From contig DASUBV010000073.1 of NCBI GenBank assembly GCA_035763085.1, positions 1 to 43,832 of the forward strand: a DNA stretch of 43,832 nt, written 5' to 3'. Under the pieces are notes generated by a model, which made no database searches, was not told the DNA's origin, and was given only the letters and a program-made list of their open reading frames with translations. A program made the translations under genes and the position numbers. Positions 7,389 through 15,262 of the stretch are shown here, one piece after another (positions within the stretch are counted from its first letter, which is position 1; every line of letters begins with the position of its first letter). This DNA comes from DASUBV01 sp035763085 (GTDB lineage: Bacteria; Actinomycetota; Actinomycetes; Streptosporangiales; Streptosporangiaceae).

Positions 7389-9191
7389 CTACCCGAACGG
7401 CCAGATACCCCACCGGTGCAGCAGCCTGAGCAGCGCATGCCGGGACAGGTCGCCCTTCGGCGTGTTGAACAGGCCATGGGTCCAGGGCAGGTGCTGGTCC
7501 AGGTGCAGCGGCAGGAAGTTGATGTGGTGGACCGGCCAGTAGACGGCCGAGGTGGACAGGGCGACGGCGATCACGGCGGTGGCCAGCGCGCCCACGCTGA
7601 TGAAGGCCGCCAGGGCGCTGGCCGGGCTGCGGGTGACCGAGCCGAAGAACGTGCTCAGCGGCTGGCGGGTGCGGCGCGAGCCGGGGCCGAGGGCGTAGCA
7701 GGCCACCAGCGCGCCCGCGGCGTAGGCGCCGGCCCGGCCGAGCGGGTGGCCGGGCAGCGCGATGAACGTGATTGCGGCGGCCACGGCGGCGAACAGCGCG
7801 GCCAGCGGGAGCATCAGCACCAGGCGCAGCAGGGACCGCACGATGGCCAGCGGCAGGAACGCCAGGATGGCGACCGCGTCGGCCGCGCTGGCGCCCTGCC
7901 GGGACCGCCGCCGGGTGAGCCGGCCGCTGGCCAGGCTGACCGAGCGCAGCAGCACCAGGATGGCCAGCGCGGCGATGGTGCCGGCCACCGGCAGGAGAAT
8001 GGCGAGGCCGATGAGCATCGCGACGGTCGCGAGGACCAGCGGCGTGCGCGGTGACCGGGGCCGGCTGGCGGCACCGGATGCGCCGGCGTCCGGCTGGCCG
8101 GGGGCCGCGGCCGGCGGGCTGTAGCTGACCGGCGGCAGCAAGTCGGCGAAGTTATCGGGGGCGCTGCCGCCTAGCTGCCGGGTCCCGCCGTTCTGCCAGG
8201 CAGGCGGGGCCGGGGCGCCGTTGACCGCGACCCCCAGGCCGCCGGCCATCGACGGCGGGAAGGCGCCGGCCGGGGCCACCGTTCCCTGGCCGCCGGCCAG
8301 CAGGCGCTGTGCCATGTCGCCGACGGTCGCGCCCGCGGCCAGCCCGGCCGGCGGGACGTTCGGGACCAGAGCGGGGACCAGCCGGGCCGGATCGAGGCCG
8401 GCCGACTGGCCGGCCAGGTCGGAGGCGCCCGGCCGGCGCGCGGGATCGCGGGCCAGGGCCTGCAGCACCAGCGGCACAAGCGGGCTGGGCAGCGTCGCGA
8501 TGTCCGGCTGGCCGTTCACGATCCGGAAGAAGATCTGCTCGAAGGTCCCGGAGCCGAACGGCGGCCGCCCGGTGGCCGCGAAGGCCACGGTGGCGCCCCA
8601 GGAGTGCACATCGGCGGCGGGCCCGCTCGGGCTGCCCTCGATGACCTCGGGGGCCAGGTAGCCGGGGGTGCCCATGAACATCCCGGTCTGGGTCAGCCGG
8701 GTCGAGTCGGGCGCCTGGGCGATGCCGAAGTCGATCACCACGGGCTCGCCGTCCACGATCATGACGTTGGCGGGCTTCAGGTCACGGTGCACGACGCCGG
8801 CGGCGTGCACGGCGGTCAGCGCGCAGGCCAGGCCGCGGGCCAGCCGCAGCAGGGCCAGCCCGGTCAGCGGCCCCTCCTGGGCGACGACCTCCTCCACCGT
8901 GCGGCCCGGCACGTACCGGGTCACGATGTAGGGCGGATCGCTGTCCACGTCGGCGTCGAGGACCTCGGCCACGAACGGGCTGTGCACCCGCCGCATGGTC
9001 TCGAACTCGCGGGCCAGCCGCCGCCGGGCGGTCAGCTCACCGGGCACGCCGCGGCGCAGCGCCTTGACGGCGACGAGCCGCTCGGCTGGGTCGGTGGCCA
9101 GGTAGACCACGCCCATGCCACCCTCGCCCAGCCGCTCGCGCAGGCGGTACGGACCCAGGCGCTCAGGTATCCGCTCCTCCTGCACGGTCAT
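7389..9191 (-). CDS. Serine/threonine protein kinase with multi-pass C-terminal membrane region
   Basis: A Hanks-type kinase of 600 residues. The kinase domain (about 13-270) is intact: GEGGMGVVY (22-30), Lys43 in VAVK, HRDLKPAN (135-142) with catalytic Asp137, DFG (154-156) and GTPGYLAPE (174-182). A Pro/Ala-rich linker follows, then about five hydrophobic segments from near residue 385 to 575 in place of the single helix and PASTA repeats of PknB. Activity is therefore predicted in the cytoplasm, with a membrane module of unknown role. No ribosome site precedes the ATG; a TACTCT -10 element ends 6 bases upstream, which suggests a leaderless mRNA. The FHA gene is its convergent neighbour. 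Confidence 0.9.
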   Translation of the reverse strand: MTVQEERIPERLGPYRLRERLGEGGMGVVYLATDPAERLVAVKALRRGVPGELTARRRLAREFETMRRVHSPFVAEVLDADVDSDPPYIVTRYVPGRTVEEVVAQEGPLTGLALLRLARGLACALTAVHAAGVVHRDLKPANVMIVDGEPVVIDFGIAQAPDSTRLTQTGMFMGTPGYLAPEVIEGSPSGPAADVHSWGATVAFAATGRPPFGSGTFEQIFFRIVNGQPDIATLPSPLVPLVLQALARDPARRPGASDLAGQSAGLDPARLVPALVPNVPPAGLAAGATVGDMAQRLLAGGQGTVAPAGAFPPSMAGGLGVAVNGAPAPPAWQNGGTRQLGGSAPDNFADLLPPVSYSPPAAAPGQPDAGASGAASRPRSPRTPLVLATVAMLIGLAILLPVAGTIAALAILVLLRSVSLASGRLTRRRSRQGASAADAVAILAFLPLAIVRSLLRLVLMLPLAALFAAVAAAITFIALPGHPLGRAGAYAAGALVACYALGPGSRRTRQPLSTFFGSVTRSPASALAAFISVGALATAVIAVALSTSAVYWPVHHINFLPLHLDQHLPWTHGLFNTPKGDLSRHALLRLLHRWGIWPFG

Positions 9192-9197
9192 GAGTCA

Positions 9198-9203
9198 AGA
9201 GTA
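9198..9203 (-). promoter_or_regulatory. -10 element for leaderless kinase transcript
   Basis: Read on the minus strand, TACTCT matches TANNNT and ends 6 bases before the kinase ATG, placing the transcription start at the start codon. No Shine-Dalgarno sequence is present in between. No clear -35 is seen. Confidence 0.4.
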
Positions 9204-9269
9204 CGGACCGATCGGCCCGCTGCGGGATAGCAATGACGACCAGTTCACAAGAACGGAAGTACCCGCAGG

Positions 9270-9686
9270 TCAGCCGCCCGCCACCAGGCGACGCAGCGCC
9301 GTGGCGGCGGCGGCGTTCTGCTCGGCATGCTCCATCAGCGCCCTGGCCAGCTCCGATATCCACTCGCCCAGCGGCACCGGCTGCCGGGACAGCACCACGC
9401 CGCGGACCTCGCGGCAGACCTCGGCGGCCGGGGCACCGCGGTGCACGCCGAGGGTGAGCACCCGCTCCCCCAGGCGCACCGTCACCTTGGTCACCGTGCC
9501 GGGCCGGCCTTTCATGCGGTCCGACATGGACCGGTCCCGCTCGACGGCCACGCAGCCGGCCGGCAGCGCGTCGCCGAGCGACTCGGTCAGCACCCGGGCG
9601 TAGATGGCGACGTCGCTGCTGTCGGCGCGCAGCGCGGCCATCAGCATGTCCAGGGACAGCTCGTCACCGGGCCCGCTGCCCGGCAC
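9270..9686 (-). CDS. Conserved hypothetical protein downstream of enoyl-CoA hydratase
   Basis: The open frame continues to 9977, but upstream of 9686 it is only the antisense shadow of the enoyl-CoA hydratase gene. The protein-like part is about 138 residues from a GTG at 9686, eight bases after the neighbour's stop; ATGs at 9647 and 9641 are alternatives. It has a helical N-terminus (MLMAALRADSSDVAIYARVLTE), a central beta-rich part (TVTKVTVRLGERVLTLGVHRG) and a C-terminal helix. I recognise the arrangement from other actinobacteria but no function. Not predicted to be membrane-bound. Expressed with the hydratase. Confidence 0.65.
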   Translation of the reverse strand: MPGSGPGDELSLDMLMAALRADSSDVAIYARVLTESLGDALPAGCVAVERDRSMSDRMKGRPGTVTKVTVRLGERVLTLGVHRGAPAAEVCREVRGVVLSRQPVPLGEWISELARALMEHAEQNAAAATALRRLVAGG

Positions 9687-9693
9687 GACCGGC

Positions 9694-10488
9694 TCACTGC
9701 CCGGCAAAACGGGCCTTCCCCGGGCCGTTCTCGATGAAGCTGCGCATGCCCGTCCGGGCATCCTCGGTGGCGAACATCCCGGCGAACTGCAGCCGCTCGA
9801 TCTCCAGGCCGGTCGCCAGGTCGGCTTCCAGGCCCGCGTCGATGGCCTGCTTGGCCGCGCGCAGCGCCAGCGCCGGGCCGGCCGCGAAGCGGGATGCCAG
9901 CGCGACGGCGGCGGTGCAGACCTCGGCGTCGGGTACGACCTGGTCGGCCAGCCCGATGGCCAGCGCCTCGTCGGCACCGACGAACCGGCCGGTGTAGATG
10001 ATGTCCTTGGCCCGGGCCGGGCCGACCAGCCGGGGCAGCCGCTGGGTGCCGCCCGCGCCGGGGATGAGCCCGAGCAGGATCTCGGGCTGGCCGACGCGCG
10101 CGCCCTGGCCGACGACCCGGAAGTCGGCGCACAGCGCCAGTTCCAGGCCGCCGCCGAGGGCGTAGCCGGTGATCGCGGCCACCACGGGCTTGCCGATCTG
10201 GGCGATGGCGGTGAACGAGCCCTGCAGCCGCCCCGAGTCGGTCGCCATCTGGCCGTAGCTGAGCTCGGACATCTCCTTGACGTCGACGCCGGCCGCGAAG
10301 ACCTTCTCGCCGCCGTAGATGACCACCGCGCGGACCCGCGGGTCGGCGGAGACCTGCGCCGCGGCCGCGGCGAGCTCGGCCTGCGCCGCGGAGCTCAGCG
10401 CGTTCATCGGCGGCCGGTCCAGCCGGATGACCGCCACCGCGGGACCTGCCTCGCCCGGCGCGTCCTCGACGCGCACAAACTCGCCCAT
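9694..10488 (-). CDS. Enoyl-CoA hydratase/isomerase family protein
   Basis: A crotonase-fold enzyme of 264 residues, likely adding water across the double bond of enoyl-CoA in fatty-acid or related CoA-ester breakdown. Both catalytic glutamates of true hydratases are in place: Glu116 in GYALGGGLELALCADF and Glu136 in GQPEILLGLIPGAGGTQRL. The oxyanion-hole region is KVFAAGVDVKEM (62-73). A GGAGGTG ribosome site lies just before the ATG. No other beta-oxidation gene is adjacent, so chain-length preference and pathway cannot be assigned. Confidence 0.92.
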   Translation of the reverse strand: MGEFVRVEDAPGEAGPAVAVIRLDRPPMNALSSAAQAELAAAAAQVSADPRVRAVVIYGGEKVFAAGVDVKEMSELSYGQMATDSGRLQGSFTAIAQIGKPVVAAITGYALGGGLELALCADFRVVGQGARVGQPEILLGLIPGAGGTQRLPRLVGPARAKDIIYTGRFVGADEALAIGLADQVVPDAEVCTAAVALASRFAAGPALALRAAKQAIDAGLEADLATGLEIERLQFAGMFATEDARTGMRSFIENGPGKARFAGQ

Positions 10489-10598
10489 GCACCACCTCCG
10501 TGCCGAGCCATGATCCTACGCAGCGCGCCGCTGCGCGGCCATGTCAGCCGGCGCGGCACGCCGCTGCCGGGGACCGGCCCGGCGGCGCCAGGCCCGGA

Positions 10599-10637
10599 GC
10601 CCGGCCCCGGCCCCCGAGTTCGGGGCCGGGGCCGGGC
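10599..10637 (-). terminator. Strong GC hairpin after the cysteine-rich gene
   Basis: Perfect 16-bp arms (10599-10614 and 10622-10637, built from GGCCCC/GGGGCC units) enclose a 7-base loop. It begins about 50 bases past the stop of the gene at 10690 in its direction of transcription, and before the hydratase gene. No T-run follows. Best read as a factor-independent terminator or mRNA 3' barrier. Confidence 0.6.
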
Positions 10638-10689
10638 GCCCCCCGAGCGCCGGCCTGTGGCGGCCAGAGCGGCTGGTGCGGCGGTGCGG

Positions 10690-11127
10690 CTAGAGCGGGC
10701 GGGCGGCGGGGCTGCCGCCGTGGCAGTCGTGCTCGCACATCCGGGAACTGCACGCGCCTGAGTCGGTCCGGCACACGCCGAGCAGGCAGGCCGGGGAGAC
10801 GGTGAAATCCACCCGTATGGTGCGCTCGGCCTCGATCGGCCCGGCCGCCGGGGCCGGCCAGGCCCCGGCCCCCACGGCCGCCGCTCGCAGCTCGTCGGCC
10901 AGCACGATGCCGATGGCATCCGCCAGCGCCCGGGCCGCCGGGAGCAGCCGGCCGGCTAGCACGGTCGTGCCGACCCTGCTCAGGCAGCGGCCGGCGCCCG
11001 GTGCGTCGCAGCGCAGGAATGCCGCGAACGCGTCCACGCAGGCTTGCTCCTCCGCCGATCTCTTGTGCTGGCCACGACGGCGCGGCCTGGCCTGCCCCTG
11101 GCCGTCCAAAGCAAGCATCACGCCCAT
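10690..11127 (-). CDS. Hypothetical cysteine-rich protein
   Basis: 145 residues, not recognised as a named family. It has a basic N-terminus (ARPRRRGQHKR), a central helical part, and eight cysteines: C30, C40 and C48 in the first third, and C114, C119, C126, C131 and C135 in a C-terminal cluster of form C-x4-C-x6-C-x4-C-x3-C followed by His136. The pattern suggests metal binding or disulfides; no signal peptide is seen, which favours a cytoplasmic metal site. The ATG follows a GGGGGGA ribosome site. It is divergent from an HTH gene across a region with a 16-bp palindrome, so the two may be co-regulated. Confidence 0.65.
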   Translation of the reverse strand: MGVMLALDGQGQARPRRRGQHKRSAEEQACVDAFAAFLRCDAPGAGRCLSRVGTTVLAGRLLPAARALADAIGIVLADELRAAAVGAGAWPAPAAGPIEAERTIRVDFTVSPACLLGVCRTDSGACSSRMCEHDCHGGSPAARPL

Positions 11128-11194
11128 AACCGTCCCCCCTAGGACAGTCCACGGATAAGTGGATGAGCTGGATGTCTTCCGGGTGTCAACCTAC

Positions 11195-11212
11195 TGCGAA
11201 GGATTGCGAAGG
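11195..11212. repeat. TGCGAAGG direct repeat, one helical turn apart
   Basis: TGCGAAGG occurs at 11195-11202 and 11205-11212, a 10-bp period that places both on the same face of the helix. GTCAAC copies flank the pair (11185 and 11213). Likely regulator half-sites in the divergent promoter region. Confidence 0.4.
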
Positions 11213-11218
11213 GTCAAC

Positions 11219-11234
11219 AAGTTCGCGCGAACTT
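11219..11234. promoter_or_regulatory. 16-bp perfect palindrome between divergent genes
   Basis: AAGTTCGCGCGAACTT is fully self-complementary. It sits between the start of the cysteine-rich gene (11127) and the HTH gene (11353), a classical place for an autoregulatory operator. The HTH protein is the obvious candidate binder, by inference only. Confidence 0.55.
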
Positions 11235-11276
11235 ATTTCCTCCTTAGACCTCTGCCCATCCGCCCGGAAGTCCTGA

Positions 11277-11282
11277 TATAAG
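11277..11282 (+). promoter_or_regulatory. Candidate -10 element for the HTH gene
   Basis: TATAAG lies in an AT-richer patch about 70 bases upstream of the HTH ATG. It differs from TATAAT only in the last base. No good -35 at 16-18 bp is seen, so this is a weak call. Confidence 0.3.
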
Positions 11283-11352
11283 TGGTGCCGAGAGAGAGAT
11301 TCGCCATGCCGGGAGCCACCCGGCTGCTGCGAAGTAGCGCGAAGGGCTGCCC

Positions 11353-11781
11353 ATGTCCGAACGCCCCGATCCGCCCCCGTGGGGGGCGGTCATCACCAGC
11401 GCACTGCGCCGGTCAGGAACATCGGCTCGCCAGGCATCCCGGCAGGCCGGCATCAGCGAGGGCCGCTGGCGGCAGATCACCAGCGGCTACCAGGTCGTCA
11501 GCCCGGGGGTGTACGCGCCGGTCCGCGGGCCGGCCGGCACCCTGGCCCGGATGGCGGCGGTCGCCGGGGTGAGCGCCGCCGACCTGCGGGCTGCGGGCCG
11601 GGAGGACGCCGCCCGGCTGCTAGCTGGCCAGCCGCGCCGCGGCACCGACGCCGAGCTGCTGGACCGGATCCGGGAGATGGACAGCGAGCAGGCGCGTGAG
11701 CTGCTGATCCAGATCGCCTCCCAGCTCGGCATCACCGTGGCTGGCCAAGACGCCGCCGACGAACGCCGGTACGGGACGTAA
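11353..11781 (+). CDS. Helix-turn-helix (XRE-like) regulator
   Basis: 142 residues. The N-terminal half reads like an XRE-type HTH: ITSALRRSGTSARQASRQAGISEGRWRQITSG, with helix 2 at TSARQASRQAG and recognition helix at SEGRWRQI, followed by the LARMAAVAGVSAADLRAAG helices. The C-terminal helix DAELLDRIREMDSEQARELLIQIASQLG could mediate dimerisation. An AAGGG ribosome site precedes the ATG. It forms a two-gene unit with the next gene, 3 bp away. Its likely target is the palindrome at 11219-11234. Ligand and regulon are unknown. Confidence 0.7.
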   Translation: MSERPDPPPWGAVITSALRRSGTSARQASRQAGISEGRWRQITSGYQVVSPGVYAPVRGPAGTLARMAAVAGVSAADLRAAGREDAARLLAGQPRRGTDAELLDRIREMDSEQARELLIQIASQLGITVAGQDAADERRYGT

Positions 11782-11784
11782 CCC

Positions 11785-12222
11785 GTGCAGCCCGGCGACC
11801 CCGAGATGCCCCCGGAACTGGCCCGGATCCGCCAGCTCGCTAGCGAGCTGGCGGAAGTCGACAGCGGGCCGGCGGGGGAGCTGGCCTGTGCCCTGGCCGA
11901 CGCCGTTCTCGTGCTCGCCGACCGGGTGGATGGCCTGTGGCAGCTGATTGCCGCCGTCGTCGCCGCGGCAGACCAGCCGCCGGGCGCCGGCCAGGAGCCG
12001 CTCGCCGGCCCGCCGCCCGCGGAGTTCCTGCAGGCGCTGGCGGCAGGCCGGAAGCCGGGCCGCGGTGCCGGGCACCGGGGGGTGCGGCTGAGCATCGGCG
12101 GCCGGGAGTTCGTGGCGGCGATCAGCCCCGACCAGGCGCCGGCCGACCCAGCAGGCGCCTGGTCGGCATTAGAGCGGCTGGCCAGGTCCGGCGATCCGGG
12201 CTGGCCGGACCCGCCGGACTAG
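11785..12222 (+). CDS. Hypothetical protein, second gene of the HTH unit
   Basis: 145 residues from a GTG at 11785, 3 bases after the HTH stop. The N-terminal half is predicted helical and leucine-rich (ELARIRQLASELAEVDS, LACALADAVLVLADRVDGLWQLIAAVVAAA), possibly a coiled coil. After a Pro/Gly linker comes a short region VRLSIGGREFVAAISP and a C-terminal helix. No family recognised. An ATG at 11806 is an alternative start. Its TAG stop overlaps the convergent GH26 gene's TAG in the tetranucleotide CTAG. Confidence 0.6.
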   Translation: MQPGDPEMPPELARIRQLASELAEVDSGPAGELACALADAVLVLADRVDGLWQLIAAVVAAADQPPGAGQEPLAGPPPAEFLQALAAGRKPGRGAGHRGVRLSIGGREFVAAISPDQAPADPAGAWSALERLARSGDPGWPDPPD

Positions 12223-13652
12223 TACCGGATCAGGCCGGCCCGCGCCGCTGCCCGGCTCGCCTCGGCAGCGGCGGGCCGTCGGCCAGCGGGCCGGCCGGCC
12301 AGGCCGCGGCGGAAGGCCCGCACCGCTGACGGGTCGCCCTCCAGCCGCCAGTCCTGGTGGTAGCGCCCGCCGTCCTGGTCCTGGTCGAACCAGATCAGTC
12401 CGAGCAGCCGCCGTGCGCGCGCTCCGGCGAACAGGCTGGCGATGGCGCGGGGACGGTCGCCGGTGCCGGGGCCGACGGCGGTCTCGGCGATCAGCACCGG
12501 CCGGCCGAGCCCGCGGGTCGCGGCCAGGGCCGCCCCGAACACGCTGGCGAAGGTATCCGCCGGCCGCACGTAGTAGCCGTCGATGCCGATCCAGGTCACA
12601 TAGGCCGCGCCGGGCCACCACCGGCGCATGGCCGCCGCGGCCGGGCCCTGGGCGTTCATCGTCCACAGCCAGATCACGTTGCCGGCGCCGGCCTCGCGGA
12701 ACTCGCCGACCACGTGCCGCCAGGCCGCGATCCAGGTGCGCGGCGGGCAGTGCCCCGCGCCCCAGGGGTACCAGCCGCCGTCCGGCTCATGGGCGAAGCC
12801 GATGATCACCGGGTGCCCGTAGGCGGCCACCTGGCGGGCATACGCGCGCAGGTAGTCGTCATAGCGCCCGGCGGCGACGGCGGCCAGGCTGATCCCGAAC
12901 GGCTCGATCTGTACCGCGGGCGTGGCCCCGTCGCTGTAGGCCTGCCGGGCGAACTCCAGCCGGAAGCGCTCATACCAGGAGCTGTAGTACAAGGCCACGT
13001 TCGGCTGCCGGCCGGTCGTCACGGCGAACTGGTTCAGGCCCGCGACGCTGCCGGGCACGCCAGGGGCGTAAACGCCGAGGTAGCGCAGTGGCGTCAGGCG
13101 CTTCCCGGAGTGCCCGCGGGGCCGGGGGACGCCGGGCGGCGGATGGCCGCCGCCGGCCGGGGCAGGCACGCTGACCGGGACCGGGCGCTCCGGCCACGGT
13201 GCGCCGCCGGGAGTTCCGGTCGCCAGCACCGCCGTTACTGCCACCGCTGCCCCGGCGCTCGCCGTGACCGCCACCGCGGCGCCGCCGATATGGTCGCCGG
13301 CAGCGGACGCGAGCTGGGCGGCCTCCTGGCTCAGTCCGGACAGCGCCCCGGACAGGCTGCGGATGACCTGGCGGGCACCCTCGGAGGTCAGCGCCGGGAC
13401 CAGGGCCAGCCGCGGGAACCGCCGCAGGGTCGCCAGCACCTCGCGCAGCGCCCGGCCGCGGGCGGCCCGGTCCAGCGATGCCCGCACCATGATCATCCGG
13501 CCGTCGGCCGACGCCAGCGCGTCAACCCCGGCCGGCAGCTGGTCGGTCTGCACGACGCGGGTCACCCCGGGCCAGGCGGTTCCGGCCCGGTGCGCGCGCC
13601 GGTGCGCGGACCCGCGCCCGTGGCGCGGAACGACTGGCGGCGGGCTGGTCAC
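12219..13652 (-). CDS. Membrane-anchored glycoside hydrolase family 26-like protein
   Basis: GH26 enzymes cleave beta-1,4-mannan, beta-1,3 or mixed-linked glucans with retention. The 477-residue protein has an N-terminal domain (30-100) I do not recognise, a membrane segment at about 124-146, a Pro/Gly linker, and a GH26-like barrel from about 188. The acid/base is Glu289 in GFAHEPDGGWYPWG and the likely nucleophile Glu390 in VLIAETAVG. The barrel should face outside, with the N-terminal domain inside. Its ATG overlaps the GT2 stop in ATGA, so synthase and hydrolase are co-translated. The substrate is probably the glycan made by that synthase. Confidence 0.8.
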   Translation of the reverse strand: MTSPPPVVPRHGRGSAHRRAHRAGTAWPGVTRVVQTDQLPAGVDALASADGRMIMVRASLDRAARGRALREVLATLRRFPRLALVPALTSEGARQVIRSLSGALSGLSQEAAQLASAAGDHIGGAAVAVTASAGAAVAVTAVLATGTPGGAPWPERPVPVSVPAPAGGGHPPPGVPRPRGHSGKRLTPLRYLGVYAPGVPGSVAGLNQFAVTTGRQPNVALYYSSWYERFRLEFARQAYSDGATPAVQIEPFGISLAAVAAGRYDDYLRAYARQVAAYGHPVIIGFAHEPDGGWYPWGAGHCPPRTWIAAWRHVVGEFREAGAGNVIWLWTMNAQGPAAAAMRRWWPGAAYVTWIGIDGYYVRPADTFASVFGAALAATRGLGRPVLIAETAVGPGTGDRPRAIASLFAGARARRLLGLIWFDQDQDGGRYHQDWRLEGDPSAVRAFRRGLAGRPAGRRPAAAEASRAAARAGLIRY

Positions 13653-15262
13653 CGGGCCGCCTGCCCGTCCTGCTCATACCGGGCCGCCCGCCCGGCCGGG
13701 CCGCGGCGGGCCGCCTGCCGGTCCTGGTCGCGGCCGGGGAAAATCAGCCGCCCGACGATCACCAGGTTCGCCGCGCCCAGGGCCGCGACCACCGCGAAGC
13801 GCGGCGACCCGGTCTGCACGATCCGCCACAGCGCCAGGCCCGCCCAGGCCACCGCCAGGGTCCCGTTCCAGCCGGTCACGCCCCACCAGAACCGGCGCGA
13901 GGTGCCGGACGGCGCGGTGGAGGGCTGCCAGGCCATCACATTGCGGTAGGCGTAGTCCCACAGCCCCAGGACCTGCGCCCAGCCGATGGCCAGCGACAGC
14001 GGCCAGATCCGCGGCGTGTACGGCGCGTTGTGCCACAGCGGGTAGATCACCACGCCGGTGATGACCGGCGGGATGAGCAGCAGCGCGTTGCGCAGCCGCA
14101 GCTCATCGGGCAGGAAGGCGAGCAAGGTGACCGGGATCAGCGGCAGCACCAGCGTGCGCAGCGCCGCGGTGAGGTTCCACAGCCAGCCGGCCAGATAGGG
14201 CAGCCGCTCGGCCCGGCGCATCGGGACCCGCCACATCCGCCGGGTCCAGACCAGCGAGGTTGCGCCACAGCACCACCGGTACTGCTGGAGCATGAACGAG
14301 TCCAGGGTGGCCGGGCAGATTCCCGCTGCCAGCGGCACAGGCAGGTAGCAGAGGCGGAAACCGTGATAGCGCGCGTCCAGCCCAGTGTGGCTGTCCTCGG
14401 CGTAGGGCACCAGGGTGAACCCGCCGGACGGCGCCAGGGCAGCGCGCCGGTACACGGCGTTCGATCCCACGCACAGCGCCGAGCCCAGCCGGTCCCGCGA
14501 CACCTGGACCGCGCGGTAGAAGATCTCCAGCGCCGGCCCGGCGGCCCGCTCCACCCAGGTCTGCCGGGCGCTGACCCGGAAGTACTGTGGCGTCTGCACG
14601 ATCCCCACGGTCGGGTCGTCCAGGTACGGCAGCGTCTCGGACAGGAAATCGGCACGGGGGCGGAAGTCGGCGTCGAAGACCACGATGAACTCGCCTGCGG
14701 AGCGGGCGAAGCCGTAGTTGAGGTTGCCCGCCTTCTTGAACTGCCGGCCGCCGGGACGGCGCAGGTAGCTGAACCCGAACGTCGCGGACAGGTCCCGCGC
14801 GGCATCGCTCGGCCCGTCATCCAGGATGTAGGCGCGGGCCAGGCCGGGATAGGCGTAGATGAGCTCGAACACCCCGGTCCAGGTGTTGCGCAGGACCTCG
14901 ATCGGCTCGCCGCAGACCGGCAGGAAGATGTCCACGGCCGGCCAGCGGGCGGGCCGGTAGGCCTTCACCTTCAGGACATGGTCGGCGAGCCGGAAGCTGC
15001 GCCCGGTGAAGTTCACCGGCAGGCTGATCGCCTGGTAGACGGTATAGACCGCGGTGTAGCCGGCGAAGATCACCAGGACCGGCTGCGCGGCCGCCAGCCG
15101 CGCCTGAGAGATGATCATGCACAGCGCGCTGACGGTCAGCGCCGTGGTCAGGAAGGGCAGCGACCGCCAGGCATAGGAGGCCTTCTCGGCGTCGTCGGGC
15201 GGCTCGGGGAGGACGGGGCCGAGCTGCCGGTGCCGGCCGCGCGCGGTCCGGGCGGCCGTCAT
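13649..15262 (-). CDS. Cellulose-synthase-like processive GT2 glycosyltransferase
   Basis: Polymerises a beta-linked glycan on the inner face of the membrane and extrudes it. 537 residues from the ATG at 15262, which overlaps the previous stop as ATGA; the open frame beyond that is shadow. Two N-terminal membrane segments (about 36-52 and 58-80) precede the catalytic domain, with the full motif set: Asp148-Asp149 in ILDDG, DAD at 197-199, AED at 288-290 (TED position) and QQYRW at 326-330 (QxxRW). Several membrane helices follow. No PilZ domain is seen. The polymer is not predictable; it is comparable in class to Streptomyces CslA. Confidence 0.9.
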   Translation of the reverse strand: MTAARTARGRHRQLGPVLPEPPDDAEKASYAWRSLPFLTTALTVSALCMIISQARLAAAQPVLVIFAGYTAVYTVYQAISLPVNFTGRSFRLADHVLKVKAYRPARWPAVDIFLPVCGEPIEVLRNTWTGVFELIYAYPGLARAYILDDGPSDAARDLSATFGFSYLRRPGGRQFKKAGNLNYGFARSAGEFIVVFDADFRPRADFLSETLPYLDDPTVGIVQTPQYFRVSARQTWVERAAGPALEIFYRAVQVSRDRLGSALCVGSNAVYRRAALAPSGGFTLVPYAEDSHTGLDARYHGFRLCYLPVPLAAGICPATLDSFMLQQYRWCCGATSLVWTRRMWRVPMRRAERLPYLAGWLWNLTAALRTLVLPLIPVTLLAFLPDELRLRNALLLIPPVITGVVIYPLWHNAPYTPRIWPLSLAIGWAQVLGLWDYAYRNVMAWQPSTAPSGTSRRFWWGVTGWNGTLAVAWAGLALWRIVQTGSPRFAVVAALGAANLVIVGRLIFPGRDQDRQAARRGPAGRAARYEQDGQAAR

